Shown piece after piece: positions 16,718 to 25,436 of a stretch of DNA of 64,000 nucleotides; positions within the stretch are counted from its first letter, which is position 1, and each line of letters opens with the position of its first letter. The DNA is from Rhodobacteraceae bacterium S2214. Its GTDB lineage: Bacteria > Pseudomonadota > Alphaproteobacteria > Rhodobacterales > Rhodobacteraceae. A program made the translations under genes and the position numbers. The DNA lies in the NCBI GenBank assembly GCA_025141675.1, contig CP081161.1, positions 2,392,001 to 2,456,000 on the forward strand, read 5' to 3'. Under the pieces are notes generated by a model. That model was given only the letters and a program-made list of their open reading frames with translations. It made no database searches and was not told the origin of the DNA.

Positions 16718-17782
16718 ATGAATAAGTTGTTTGGATTAGCCGTCGCTGCAGCAACCTTGTCTGCCTGCGGCAACAGCTCAGGCAACGAAGTCATTACAAC
16801 GCCGGACATTCCTGCCGTGGAGGCGGAAACCCCTGAAACGCCGACCGAAGTCGTCGATACACCAACAGATGGCACAGTCGTACCACCATCGCCAGGCGAA
16901 GCGGCCGATCCCAAAAACCTGCCGCGTGCGCAGCCGCCAGTCGTTGCGGCCCCGACCGATCCTTCCGCTGAATTAGCGACAACACGGGCAGTCGCATCAG
17001 GCGATGTTGGCACCGCCTCGTTCGATCCAGAAGCTGGCACCTTGACCGTACAAATCGCATTGGACGGCAATGACATTCTGCAAGAATACATCGCAGCAGG
17101 AACAGTGGATGGCTATGCGCGCTTTGTGAAGCAAGATGACCCGCTTGATCGCGCATTTACAGGCTTTGCAGCCGAATCTGATGACGCTGGTCTCAATGCT
17201 GTTCTTGTGATGGATGGCGGACAATTCAACCGTTACTTCGGCGGTGGGGTCGTTCAGCAGGTCGCGTACACAGCGGCGCCAGCAGGACTTGCAAGCTTTG
17301 CAGGTGATTATGTTGGCCTGTCCAACATCGGGTCACTTCTGACGACCGGCAACGGCGCGGATCCATCACTTGTACCAGAAGCTGCTACGCTGATTACCGG
17401 CGATATCTTCGTCAATGTCGATTTTGGCGAGCGTCAGGTCAACGGATCTATCTATGATCGTGTGTATGATCCCGACGGGCTGGCCGTCGACCTGCAGACC
17501 ATTATCCTGACAGCAACTGAATTCGATCTTGACGGTCAATTCGCTGGTACTGTCGAATTTCAGGACCTCGAAAGCGTCGGCACTTACGAAGGGGCATTGG
17601 GCGGCGAAGAAGCATCAGCCATCGCAGGTGCGATCACTCTTGGCGAAGGGTTCCTTGAAGACGCAACTGTTGGTGGCGTTGCGACAACGCTTTTCGACGA
17701 CGTCGAGGGCGAAGCCGAATTTGGCCTCTTCCTCAATGAACGGTGTCAGGCTGGTAACGCCGGGTGCTTTGACGCGAACTAA
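16718..17782 (+). CDS. Surface-type lipoprotein, possible TbpB-like beta-barrel domain
   Basis: A 354-residue lipoprotein: MNKLFGLAVAAATLSAC has a lipobox (LSAC), giving acylated Cys17, followed by ~80 residues of Pro/Thr/Glu-rich linker. The remaining part is Gly/Asp-rich beta sequence ending in an area with FGERQVNGSIYDR, AIAGAITLGEGFLED and two C-terminal Cys (RCQAGNAGC). That layout recalls transferrin-binding-protein-B-like or Slam-dependent surface lipoproteins, but this is by-eye judgement. The start is the ATG at 16718 with AAAGGAA at good spacing. A terminator follows. A second lipoprotein of similar design is at 23951-24724. Confidence 0.75.
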   Translation: MNKLFGLAVAAATLSACGNSSGNEVITTPDIPAVEAETPETPTEVVDTPTDGTVVPPSPGEAADPKNLPRAQPPVVAAPTDPSAELATTRAVASGDVGTASFDPEAGTLTVQIALDGNDILQEYIAAGTVDGYARFVKQDDPLDRAFTGFAAESDDAGLNAVLVMDGGQFNRYFGGGVVQQVAYTAAPAGLASFAGDYVGLSNIGSLLTTGNGADPSLVPEAATLITGDIFVNVDFGERQVNGSIYDRVYDPDGLAVDLQTIILTATEFDLDGQFAGTVEFQDLESVGTYEGALGGEEASAIAGAITLGEGFLEDATVGGVATTLFDDVEGEAEFGLFLNERCQAGNAGCFDAN

Positions 17783-17849
17783 TTATCGGTGCTCACATCG
17801 ACGGGCCCCGCGATTGCTAGGCTTGGATGCACCAACACCTGATTGAAAC

Positions 17850-17877
17850 GGCCCGTCACCAATGTGGCGGGCCTTTT
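17850..17877 (+). terminator. Rho-independent terminator after lipoprotein gene
   Basis: Stem GGCCCGTCAC / GTGGCGGGCC (one G-U pair) with loop CAAT, then TTTT. Located about 70 bases after the lipoprotein stop codon. Confidence 0.85.
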
Positions 17878-17966
17878 GCTTTCCCATGAACGCCGCACCC
17901 AAAAACGCCACCTTTAACAAAGTTGCGAAAAATCGCCTTCTGACGACATTTTCTCCAACTCAGGCG

Positions 17967-17995
17967 TTGACCCCCCTTTTTCATCTGCATAGTGT
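17967..17995 (+). promoter_or_regulatory. Candidate ilv leader promoter
   Basis: TTGACC, a 17-base spacer, then TAGTGT. Transcription would begin near 18002, about 17 bases before the leader-peptide ATG, which is the spacing expected for an attenuator transcript. The -10 box is a weak match. Confidence 0.45.
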
Positions 17996-18018
17996 GTCCC
18001 CACACGAAGGAGCCTGAG

Positions 18019-18066
18019 ATGAACATCGTCATTCTAGTGGTGAATATAACGCGCATGGGCCGGTAA
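18019..18066 (+). CDS. ilv leader peptide (attenuator), 15 codons
   Basis: A 15-residue leader, MNIVILVVNITRMGR, preceded by an excellent ribosome site AAGGAG. Seven of 15 residues are Ile, Val or Leu (three Ile, three Val, one Leu), all within codons 3-10. It lies 120 bases upstream of ilvB and is followed by a terminator. This is the classical design for sensing charged branched-chain tRNAs by ribosome stalling. Attenuation of ilv operons by such leaders is known in proteobacteria; the exact peptide here is read from the sequence. Confidence 0.88.
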   Translation: MNIVILVVNITRMGR

Positions 18067-18120
18067 CGGTAAAGCCATAACAGCTTCCCATGCGCCCTCG
18101 ATAACATCGGGGGCTTTTTT
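18051..18120 (+). terminator. ilvB attenuator: terminator with competing hairpin
   Basis: Terminator stem GCCCTCGAT / ATCGGGGGC (18094-18102 with 18106-18114, one G-U pair, loop AAC) followed by TTTTTT. An alternative perfect 9-base stem pairs GCGCATGGG (18051-18059, inside the last leader codons) with CCCATGCGC (18087-18095), sharing two bases with the terminator stem. A ribosome that finishes the leader would cover the left arm and allow termination; one stalled on the Ile/Val codons would leave it free. Which structure wins is inference. Confidence 0.8.
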
Positions 18121-18187
18121 GTGAGAACACGACCGGCACCCCACGTTGCCAATCGATTTGAAAACTGACGCGAAGGACGCGAGTGAT

Positions 18188-19939
18188 ATGACAAAAGCCA
18201 TGACCGGCGCAAAAATGGTAGTACAGGCTCTGATAGATCAGGGCGTGGAAGTCGTCTTTGGATATCCCGGTGGTGCCGTCCTTCCGATCTACGACGAGAT
18301 TTTCCAGCAAAACCATATCAAACACGTTCTGGTCCGCCACGAACAAGGTGCGGTTCACGCAGCCGAAGGGTATGCGCGATCCACTGGTAAGGTTGGTGTG
18401 GCCTTGGTGACATCCGGCCCGGGTGCGACAAACGCCGTCACGGGGCTGACGGATGCATTGATGGACAGCATCCCATTGCTGGTTCTGACCGGTCAGGTGC
18501 CGACATTCATGATCGGGTCCGACGCGTTCCAAGAAGCCGACACCGTTGGCATCACACGGCCATGTACGAAACATAACTGGCTCGTCAAAGAAACCGACGA
18601 TCTGGCGCAAACACTGCACGAAGCGTTCCATGTCGCAACGTCTGGCCGTCCGGGTCCGGTGCTGATCGACATTCCGAAAGACGTGCAATTTGCAACTGGG
18701 GCCTATTCCCAGAAAAAGCAGATGGAAACGCACTACCAGCCGCAGGTCAAAGGCGATCTGGAAATGATCACCGAACTCGCCAAAGCGATGGAAACGGCAA
18801 AACGCCCGATCTTCTATACAGGCGGCGGCGTCATCAACTCTGGCACGGCGGCCTCCCAACTGCTGCGCGAACTGGTTGCGGCGACAGGTTTCCCGATCAC
18901 ATCTACGCTGATGGGTCTGGGCGCCTACCCTGCATCCGGCGACAACTGGCTGGGCATGTTGGGGATGCACGGGCTGTACGAAGCCAACATGGCGATGCAT
19001 GACTGCGATCTGATGATCAACATCGGGGCGCGTTTCGACGACCGGATCACAGGGCGTCTTGATGCGTTTTCACCGGGATCGAAGAAAGCACACATCGACA
19101 TCGACGCATCATCCATCAACAAGGTGATCCACGTTGATATGCCGATCTTGGGCGACGTGGCCCATGTTCTTGAGGACCTGCTGAAAGTTTGGAAGGCCAA
19201 CGGACGCAAGACCAACAAAGAAGGTCTGGCCAAATGGTGGGACCAGATCAACGAATGGAAAAAAGTCGACTGTCTGAGCTTCAAACAAGAAGGCAAGATC
19301 ATCAAGCCGCAGTACGCGTTGCAGCGCCTTGAGGAACTGACCAAGAAACACGACCGCTACATCACAACCGAAGTGGGCCAGCACCAGATGTGGGCCGCGC
19401 AATACCTTGGCTTTGAAGACCCGAACCGCTGGATGACCTCCGGTGGTCTGGGCACGATGGGCTACGGCTTCCCTGCCTCCATCGGTACACAAATGGCGCA
19501 TCCTGACGCGCTGGTCATCAACGTGGCAGGAGAAGCGTCATGGCTAATGAACATGCAGGAACTGGGCACCGCGATGCAGTACCGCCTGCCCGTCAAACAG
19601 TTCATCCTGAACAACGAACGTCTGGGCATGGTCCGTCAATGGCAGGAATTGCTGCACGGCGAACGCTATTCATCCAGCTGGTCTGAATCCCTGCCCGATT
19701 TCGTGAAACTGGCCGAAGCGTTTGGTGCAAAAGGCATCCAGTGCCACGACCCCGACACGCTGGACGATGCGATCATGGAAATGATCACGCACGACGGTCC
19801 GGTCCTGTTCGATTGTCTGGTCGAAAAGCACGAAAACTGCTTCCCGATGATCCCGTCAGGCAAGCCGCATAACGAAATGCTGCTGGGCGACGCGGACACG
19901 CAAGGGGCAATCAAGGCGGGCGGCGCAGTCCTCGTTTAA
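18188..19939 (+). CDS. ilvB: Acetolactate synthase large (catalytic) subunit
   Basis: ThDP-, FAD- and Mg-dependent enzyme condensing two pyruvates, or pyruvate with 2-oxobutyrate, at the first common step of Val/Leu/Ile synthesis. FGYPGGAVLPIYDE, catalytic Glu52 in VRHEQGAVHAAEGYA and the FAD-region FQEADTVGITRPCTKHNW are intact. The C-terminal ThDP loop reads NVAGEASWLMNMQE instead of the usual GDGS. The ATG at 18188 matches family N termini; a TTG at 18146 would add 14 unsupported residues. About 583 residues. Controlled by the attenuator and followed by ilvN. Confidence 0.95.
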   Translation: MTKAMTGAKMVVQALIDQGVEVVFGYPGGAVLPIYDEIFQQNHIKHVLVRHEQGAVHAAEGYARSTGKVGVALVTSGPGATNAVTGLTDALMDSIPLLVLTGQVPTFMIGSDAFQEADTVGITRPCTKHNWLVKETDDLAQTLHEAFHVATSGRPGPVLIDIPKDVQFATGAYSQKKQMETHYQPQVKGDLEMITELAKAMETAKRPIFYTGGGVINSGTAASQLLRELVAATGFPITSTLMGLGAYPASGDNWLGMLGMHGLYEANMAMHDCDLMINIGARFDDRITGRLDAFSPGSKKAHIDIDASSINKVIHVDMPILGDVAHVLEDLLKVWKANGRKTNKEGLAKWWDQINEWKKVDCLSFKQEGKIIKPQYALQRLEELTKKHDRYITTEVGQHQMWAAQYLGFEDPNRWMTSGGLGTMGYGFPASIGTQMAHPDALVINVAGEASWLMNMQELGTAMQYRLPVKQFILNNERLGMVRQWQELLHGERYSSSWSESLPDFVKLAEAFGAKGIQCHDPDTLDDAIMEMITHDGPVLFDCLVEKHENCFPMIPSGKPHNEMLLGDADTQGAIKAGGAVLV

Positions 19940-20017
19940 TGACACACCTGTGCACGGGTTGTGCACGCATTGTGCACGTCAGTCACAATGCAAAAAATGC
20001 GAAAAAGGGACATCACC
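19940..20017 (+). repeat. Three GTGCAC palindromes at 11-base spacing between ilvB and ilvN
   Basis: GTGCAC occurs at 19950, 19961 and 19972, exactly 11 bases apart, in the context TTGTGCACG for the last two copies. The array starts 11 bases after the ilvB stop codon. Helical-turn phasing of a palindrome suggests a protein-binding or RNA-structure element, or a small tandem duplication. No known regulator assigned. Confidence 0.7.
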
Positions 20018-20590
20018 ATGTCACCACTCAAACTCAAAAAAGGCGCCTCCAGCCACTCTGCCTATGACCTGAAAACGCCGTTTGGCGATACGGTCGAACA
20101 GCACACATTGGCGGTCATCGTCGAAAACGAACCGGGTGTTTTGGCCCGTGTCATCGGCCTGTTTTCAGGCCGCGGCTACAACATCGAAAGCCTGACAGTG
20201 GCTGAAATTGACCACACCGGTCATCAGTCACGGATCACGATTGTGACGTCTGGGACGCCGCAAGTGATCCAGCAGATCAAGTCGCAGCTGGGCCGGATTG
20301 TCACCGTGCACACCGTCAACGACCTGACTGTCGAAGGCCCATCTGTGGAACGTGAACTGGCGCTGCTGAAAGTCGCTGGCAAAGGCGATCACCGGATTGA
20401 GGCGATCCGCTTGGCCGATATTTTCCGCGCCAATGTGGTCGATAGCACGTTGGAATCATTTGTGTTTGAGATCACAGGCACGCCTGAAAAGATCGACGCA
20501 TTTGCTGACCTGATGCGTCCGCTGGGCCTTCAGGAAGTCGCACGTACGGGCGTCGCTGCCCTGTCGCGCGGACCAGACGCACACGTCTAA
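20018..20590 (+). CDS. ilvN: Acetolactate synthase small (regulatory) subunit
   Basis: Regulatory partner of IlvB conferring valine feedback inhibition. The N-terminal ACT domain reads HTLAVIVENEPGVLARVIGL with GRGYNIESLTVAEID, followed by the IlvH/IlvN C-terminal domain (ERELALLKVAGKG, SFVFEITGTPEKID). I choose the ATG at 20018 (MSPLKLKKGASSHSAYDLKT) with AAAAAGGGA upstream; an ATG-initiated longer form from 19961 would run through the GTGCAC repeats. 190 residues. Same transcript as ilvB, with a 78-base gap. Confidence 0.94.
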   Translation: MSPLKLKKGASSHSAYDLKTPFGDTVEQHTLAVIVENEPGVLARVIGLFSGRGYNIESLTVAEIDHTGHQSRITIVTSGTPQVIQQIKSQLGRIVTVHTVNDLTVEGPSVERELALLKVAGKGDHRIEAIRLADIFRANVVDSTLESFVFEITGTPEKIDAFADLMRPLGLQEVARTGVAALSRGPDAHV

Positions 20591-20634
20591 AAATCATGCT
20601 CACGGCAGGCGTCCCCGCCGTGCGCATCTATCTG

Positions 20635-20886
20635 TTATTCTTCTGGATTGACGATCAGACCCGCTTCGATTGCGGCCGTAATTTCGTCAGCTTCCAGTAG
20701 GCCATCCCCGTTCACATCCAGTACGACATAAGCGTCTTCGGTGATCTCGGGCATTGCGGCCTGCAGTTCCGGAAAACTATACATTCCATCCCCATTCACA
20801 TCGATACTTGCGGCCTGTGCGGACGCAGCCCCGGCTGTCATCATCAATGCGATTGCAGGCGTTGTGAGCTTCATTTGCGTTGTCAT
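20635..20886 (-). CDS. Small exported EF-hand protein
   Basis: A calcium-binding type protein of about 83 residues with a signal peptide (MTTQMKLTTPAIALMMTAGA, cleaved after SAQA) and two EF-hand loops: DVNGDGMYSFPE and DVNGDGLLEADE, both with Asp at positions 1, 5 and a terminal Glu, so both should bind Ca2+. GGAGA lies 7 bases before the ATG at 20886; another ATG is two codons upstream, and the frame is open to 20988. Probably a periplasmic Ca2+ buffer or sensor. Convergent with ilvN. Confidence 0.8.
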   Translation of the reverse strand: MTTQMKLTTPAIALMMTAGAASAQAASIDVNGDGMYSFPELQAAMPEITEDAYVVLDVNGDGLLEADEITAAIEAGLIVNPEE

Positions 20887-21193
20887 GGTCATGTCTCCAT
20901 TTTTCGGATCTTGAAAAGCTGATGCTTCCCGAAACCCTTTTGACCACAACGTCTTAGACCCACCATGGGGTTGTGCGTTGATGTCCAATTTCGGCCATGA
21001 GTTGCTGAAATCATCCTTGCGATACAGCGTAAAAAGGATCGCTTAAAAATCAGCCTGAATTCGGCGGACGACGCGCCAAAACCAACGCAATCATCGGCGC
21101 AAATCAGCCTTCGCGCGCCACGTTATCGCGCCGCCAGCCCTTGCCCCTTTTGCCCCAAACCGACACAGTGACGCGGAATCAAAAGGACGTTTC
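20887..21193. other. Intergenic region, no gene recognised
   Basis: About 300 bases between the divergent EF-hand and nucleoside hydrolase genes. I see no coding frame with family features and no clear terminator or palindrome. It presumably holds both promoters. Confidence 0.5.
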
Positions 21194-22132
21194 ATGCCCC
21201 GCAAAATCATCATCGACACGGACCCCGGCCAAGACGACGCGGTCGCCATTTTGTTGGCGCTTGCGTCACCCGAAGACCTTGATGTCTTGGGCGTTGTGGC
21301 CGTCGCCGGTAACGTACCACTGCCCCTGACCGAAAAGAATGCACGCATCGTTTGCGAATTGGCTGGTTTCCCCGAAACAAAGGTCTTCGCGGGCTGTGAC
21401 GCACCCATAAATCGCAAACTGATCACAGCCGAACATGTTCACGGATCGACCGGTCTGGACGGGCCGCAAATGGATGATCCGACCATGCCGCTTCAGGACC
21501 AGCACGGCGTTGATTTCATTATCGAAACGCTGCGCCGCGAAGATACAGGTACCGTTACGTTGTGCCCGCTTGGTCCTTTGACGAATATTGCGACTGCATT
21601 CGACCGCGCACCGGATGTCGTTGAAAAGGTACAAGAAATTGTGCTCATGGGCGGCGGTTATTTTGAAGGTGGCAACATCACACCAAGCGCCGAATTCAAC
21701 ATTTACGTCGATCCAGAAGCTGCTGATATCGTGATGAAATCCGGCGTGAGGATCACGATGATGCCGCTTGATGTGACCCACAAGGCGCTGACCACCAAAG
21801 CCCGCGTTGATAAGTTCCGCGCTATGGGGACCAAGGTCGGCGACATGGTCGCTGCTTGGACCGATTTTTTTGAAAGGTTCGACATGGAAAAGTACGGATC
21901 AGAGGGCGCGCCGCTGCATGACCCAACCGTGATTGCCTACCTCATCCAGCCGGATTTGTTCGCAGGCCGCCACATCAACGTCGAGATCGAGACAACGTCG
22001 GAACTGACGCTTGGGGCCACAGTCGCGGATTGGTGGCGCGTGTCGGATCGACCGGCTAACGCGACCTTCATGAAAGATATCGACGCTGACGGTTTCTTTG
22101 ATTTGCTTGCCACACGGTTGGCAAGACTATGA
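21194..22132 (+). CDS. Inosine-uridine preferring nucleoside hydrolase
   Basis: Hydrolyses the N-glycosidic bond of nucleosides to ribose and base in salvage. The Ca2+-binding signature DTDPGQDDA (residues 8-16) is in place, with later NVPLPLTEKNA, MGGGYFEGGNITPSAEFNIY and the catalytic His region in PLHDPTVIAYL. 312 residues, normal. Its stop overlaps the next ATG (ATGA), so it is coupled to the GNAT gene and then selO, forming a three-gene operon. Base preference cannot be read. Confidence 0.92.
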   Translation: MPRKIIIDTDPGQDDAVAILLALASPEDLDVLGVVAVAGNVPLPLTEKNARIVCELAGFPETKVFAGCDAPINRKLITAEHVHGSTGLDGPQMDDPTMPLQDQHGVDFIIETLRREDTGTVTLCPLGPLTNIATAFDRAPDVVEKVQEIVLMGGGYFEGGNITPSAEFNIYVDPEAADIVMKSGVRITMMPLDVTHKALTTKARVDKFRAMGTKVGDMVAAWTDFFERFDMEKYGSEGAPLHDPTVIAYLIQPDLFAGRHINVEIETTSELTLGATVADWWRVSDRPANATFMKDIDADGFFDLLATRLARL

Positions 22133-22581
22133 GCGCCGCCGTGAACCTTGCGACGCCCGATAGCGCCGAATTGTGCCTCGCGTTGATGGAAAAACACCAT
22201 ACCGAACAAGGGCTTCCTTACGACGACGCCCACCGTGCAGCGGTGGCCGCCCCTTTGCTTGAAGGAAACCCACTGGGTGCCATCTGGCTGATCGGCCCTG
22301 CCCGCGCCCCGTTGGGTTACGTGCTGGTCACCTTCGCATGGAGCGTTGAGGCTGGCGGTATGGTCGGCTGGATTTCAGAAATCTATATGCGCCCGTCTGT
22401 CCGTAAACGCGGAATTGGCACCGAAACTTTGCACGCGGTCGCTGTGGCCTTGCGTGCGGGCGGTGTGAAAGCTTTGCATGCTGAACTTGGCGCAGCGGAC
22501 AATCCGCTGCTGCATTTCTGGAAACGCGTTGGTTTTCGGACAGATAGCACCCGGTCAGTGGTGACTGATATTCTGTCATGA
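22129..22581 (+). CDS. GNAT-family N-acetyltransferase
   Basis: A 150-residue acetyl-CoA-dependent acetyltransferase with the GNAT core: strand [20 protein letters not shown], whose RKRGIG is the pyrophosphate-binding motif A, and a C-terminal [14 protein letters not shown] motif B. Overlaps the preceding and following genes by four bases each (ATGA), indicating translational coupling with the nucleoside hydrolase and selO. Substrate unknown. Confidence 0.88.
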   Translation: MSAAVNLATPDSAELCLALMEKHHTEQGLPYDDAHRAAVAAPLLEGNPLGAIWLIGPARAPLGYVLVTFAWSVEAGGMVGWISEIYMRPSVRKRGIGTETLHAVAVALRAGGVKALHAELGAADNPLLHFWKRVGFRTDSTRSVVTDILS

Positions 22582-23954
22582 AGGCGCATTTCGATAATTC
22601 TTACAGTCGCTTACCGGCCAATATGTTCGCTGAGGTGACACCGACACCCGTCGGAAACCCGCATTTGATTATCCGTAACGATGAACTGGCCAAGGAACTT
22701 GGGATTACGTTTGACGATGACGACACGGCTGTGTTTGCGGGCAATACCATTCCAGACGGTGCCGCCCCCCTTGCGCAGCTTTACGCGGGCCATCAATTCG
22801 GGAACTGGAACCCCCAACTGGGCGACGGACGCGCGCTTTTGTTGGGTGAAGTTGTTCACGACAATCAACGCTTCGACATCCAGCTGAAAGGGTCCGGTCG
22901 TACGCCGTTTTCACGTGGTGGCGACGGGCGCGCCTGGCTTGGTCCTGTGTTGCGCGAATATCTCGTGTCCGAAGCCATGCATGCGCTTGGCGTTCCCACA
23001 ACGCGCGCCTTAGCCGCTGTATCGACGGGTGAACCTGTGGTGCGTGAAACCGTCCTGCCCGGTGCTGTGCTGACCCGCGTTGCCAGCAGCCACATCCGCG
23101 TCGGCACGTTCCAGATTTACGCCGCACGCGGCGATATGGATGCGTTGAAGGCCCTGACCGACTACACAATTGCGCGGCATTATCCGGATGCGACAGGTCC
23201 AAGCGACCTACTGAATGCCGTGATTGCGCGGCAGGCCAGACTGATCGCGGAATGGATGGGGCTTGGGTTTATCCACGGTGTGATGAACACCGACAACGCA
23301 TCAATTGCGGGTGAAACGATTGACTACGGGCCCTGCGCCTTCATGGACAGCTATCACCCCGAACGCGTGTTCAGCGCGATTGATCAATTTGGTCGCTACG
23401 CCTATCAAAACCAGCCGCAAATCGCGACGTGGAACATGGCCCAATTTGCCACGTCCCTTATTCCCCTGATGGATGATCGCGACGCCGCGATTGAAGAATT
23501 TACGATTGTGGTCAACGGCTTCGACAACATCTTTCAAGCTGAACGTCGGCGTGTTTTTGGGCGAAAGCTGGGCCTGACCGTGATGACAGAGGCCGATAAT
23601 GACCTTGCGCGCGATCTACTGGACCTGATGGCGGCGGACGGTGCCGATTTCACGAACGTCTTTGCCAATCTTGACGATGCGCGGGATCAATTCATGGACC
23701 GCGATGCATTTGATGCGTGGCATGATCGCTGGACCAAACGTCGCGATGCTGAGCCGGTGAACCCTGTGATCATTCCGCGCAACCACAATGTCGAAGCGAT
23801 GATCACAGCCGCGGTTTCCGGGGATTTTGCACCGTTTCACGCACTTTTGGCAGCCGTCACGGATCCTTTTGCGCCGCTCACTGACGCGACCAAGGGATTC
23901 GCCAAGGCTCCGACCGAGGAGGAACAGGTCACCCGCACATTTTGCGGGACCTAG
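22578..23954 (+). CDS. selO: SelO (YdiU/UPF0061) protein adenylyltransferase
   Basis: Pseudokinase-fold enzyme that transfers AMP to Ser/Thr/Tyr of proteins, linked to redox homeostasis. Conserved motifs include [36 protein letters not shown] (103-119) in the nucleotide pocket and the metal-binding region [20 protein letters not shown]. The C terminus TFCGT retains the conserved Cys near the end where some eukaryotic homologues carry selenocysteine. 458 residues, slightly short of the usual ~480. Its TAG stop interlocks with the TAG of the convergent lipoprotein gene in a shared CTAG. Confidence 0.94.
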   Translation: MKAHFDNSYSRLPANMFAEVTPTPVGNPHLIIRNDELAKELGITFDDDDTAVFAGNTIPDGAAPLAQLYAGHQFGNWNPQLGDGRALLLGEVVHDNQRFDIQLKGSGRTPFSRGGDGRAWLGPVLREYLVSEAMHALGVPTTRALAAVSTGEPVVRETVLPGAVLTRVASSHIRVGTFQIYAARGDMDALKALTDYTIARHYPDATGPSDLLNAVIARQARLIAEWMGLGFIHGVMNTDNASIAGETIDYGPCAFMDSYHPERVFSAIDQFGRYAYQNQPQIATWNMAQFATSLIPLMDDRDAAIEEFTIVVNGFDNIFQAERRRVFGRKLGLTVMTEADNDLARDLLDLMAADGADFTNVFANLDDARDQFMDRDAFDAWHDRWTKRRDAEPVNPVIIPRNHNVEAMITAAVSGDFAPFHALLAAVTDPFAPLTDATKGFAKAPTEEEQVTRTFCGT

Positions 23955-24724
23955 CGGTCTGCATTACCAAAAAAGAAGACTTCTGGGGTGCTCAGGTCAA
24001 AGGACGGATCGCTGATATCGCCCCCGACCCCAAACGCCTGATCCCCGTCGAACAAGACGGCCATTGCGCCTGTTACATTTACTGTTTGCGTGGTCCCACC
24101 ACCGGTATCGGCGCTGAGCGTCCCCGCGATTTCAAATCCGGCAGCAGCGACACCGGACGTATTGGCCAATTCGCCGTTTGTGAAAGTGATCGACCCTTCG
24201 GCATCGAAAGTCGGCGTATCGCTGGCGATCGGCACAAAAGAATCCGTTTCCACGACAGCCGCTAATTCCGGCCCATCCACATAGATGAAACCATCCGCAC
24301 CGCCTGCAACGCTTGGGTTCGAAGGATCATCAAAGCCGATTTCAATAACGCTGTTGCCGACAAATCCATCAACACGCGAAGCGTTGCCATAGACGTAAAA
24401 GACACCGTCATAAGTCGCACCGCCCCGTGCCTGCAGGTCGGCGACAGAATCTAGCGGAGCCAGCTCAGTCAGGTCTTCGCGTGCTCCTATTTCCGTCAAC
24501 AAAGCCGCGAACCCAGCAGCGTTCGCGTTCACCTGTGAAAGCGTAATTGAGGTGTCAGATACAGCCGGCGGCGTCACGGCGGGCGTTTGCGTATCTGGTG
24601 TCGGGGTTGCGGGTTGGTTTGGCGTCGGAACAGATGTCATTACTTCGGCCGTATTCGACGCGCCACCGCCGCAGCCAGCCAGTAGCACTGCTATCAAACC
24701 GTAAGTTAGAAAATCTGGTCGCAT
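23951..24724 (-). CDS. Lipoprotein with Pro/Thr linker and beta-rich C-terminal domain
   Basis: A 257-residue lipoprotein: [18 protein letters not shown] gives a lipobox LAGC, then about 40 residues of a Thr/Pro linker ([20 protein letters not shown]). The remaining beta-type domain has repeated Gly/Asp motifs ([40 protein letters not shown]). Its architecture parallels the lipoprotein at 16718-17782, and both may be TbpB-like surface proteins; this is a by-eye comparison. The ATG at 24724 gives a proper signal, whereas the longer frame to 24784 does not. Confidence 0.72.
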   Translation of the reverse strand: MRPDFLTYGLIAVLLAGCGGGASNTAEVMTSVPTPNQPATPTPDTQTPAVTPPAVSDTSITLSQVNANAAGFAALLTEIGAREDLTELAPLDSVADLQARGGATYDGVFYVYGNASRVDGFVGNSVIEIGFDDPSNPSVAGGADGFIYVDGPELAAVVETDSFVPIASDTPTFDAEGSITFTNGELANTSGVAAAGFEIAGTLSADTGGGTTQTVNVTGAMAVLFDGDQAFGVGGDISDPSFDLSTPEVFFFGNADR

Positions 24725-24840
24725 ATCTGTATCACCACTAAACTCAACAAGTCGCGACACTAACAGCCTTGCGACCTGACACAACCATCGGTCGTAGCGT
24801 CACAGCAGTGTTTCCCAAAAGGAAACGTGGTTGCCCAATA

Positions 24841-24867
24841 AAAAAGGCGGGCCCTATTGGACCCGCC
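24841..24867 (-). terminator. Terminator downstream of cyclophilin pair
   Basis: On the minus strand GGCGGGTCC / GGGCCCGCC (one G-U pair) with loop AATA, followed by TTTTTT. It lies 24 bases after the stop codon of the exported cyclophilin. Confidence 0.85.
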
Positions 24868-24890
24868 TTTTGCACATCAAGTATGATGCG

Positions 24891-25436
24891 TTATTCCGTT
24901 ACGCGTACGGCGCTCATCACGTCAGGCGTGCCCGCAACAGACCCGCTTTGGCCTTGACCGCGCTTGATCGCGTCGACAACGTCCATGCCCTCGGTAACTT
25001 CACCAACCACTGTGTATTGACCGTTCAAGAAGTGACCCGGTGCAAACATGATGAAGAACTGCGAATTCGCAGAGTTCGGGTTTTGCGACCGCGCCATGCC
25101 GACGACGCCACGATCAAACGGAAGATCAGAGAATTCCGCGTTGATGTTGCCGAGGTCAGACCCACCAGTACCCGCACGGGACAGGTTGCCACCCGCGACG
25201 CCATTTTTGACATCGCCGGTTTGCGCCATGAAACCTTCAATCACACGGTGGAATACGACGTTGTCGTAATCACCCGCTTCTGCAATCGCAGTGATCTGGG
25301 CTACGTGGTTTGGTGCTACATCTTCGAAAAGGTCGATCTTGATGGTGCCATTGGCCTCACCTGTCACGTCGATTTCAAGACCTGTCGCCACCGCAGGACC
25401 TGCGACAAGTGCAAGAACGGCAGCAAACTTAAGCAT
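24891..25436 (-). CDS. Exported peptidyl-prolyl cis-trans isomerase, cyclophilin type
   Basis: A 181-residue cyclophilin for proline isomerisation in the periplasm. The start ATG at 25436 gives the signal peptide MLKFAAVLALVAGPAVATG; the ATG overlaps the upstream gene's last codons, showing coupling. Active-site signature: VVFHRVIEGFMAQTGDV, then GMARSQNPNSANSQFFIM (Gln/Phe pocket residues). Tandem paralogue of the next gene, which lacks a signal peptide, so the pair serves cytoplasm and periplasm. Confidence 0.92.
   Translation of the reverse strand: MLKFAAVLALVAGPAVATGLEIDVTGEANGTIKIDLFEDVAPNHVAQITAIAEAGDYDNVVFHRVIEGFMAQTGDVKNGVAGGNLSRAGTGGSDLGNINAEFSDLPFDRGVVGMARSQNPNSANSQFFIMFAPGHFLNGQYTVVGEVTEGMDVVDAIKRGQGQSGSVAGTPDVMSAVRVTE

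Noticed and set aside
19950..19977. GTGCAC array as DnaA boxes or a replication origin
   Set aside because: The core lacks the TTATNCACA consensus and there is no AT-rich unwinding element or dnaA/parA context.
19961..20017. Longer IlvN start running through the GTGCAC repeats
   Set aside because: Residues are unlike IlvN N termini, and the ATG at 20018 has a good ribosome site.
20600..20621. CACGGC / GCCGTG hairpin after ilvN as a terminator
   Set aside because: The stem is only six bases with a ten-base loop and no proper T-run follows, so it was left out of the feature list.
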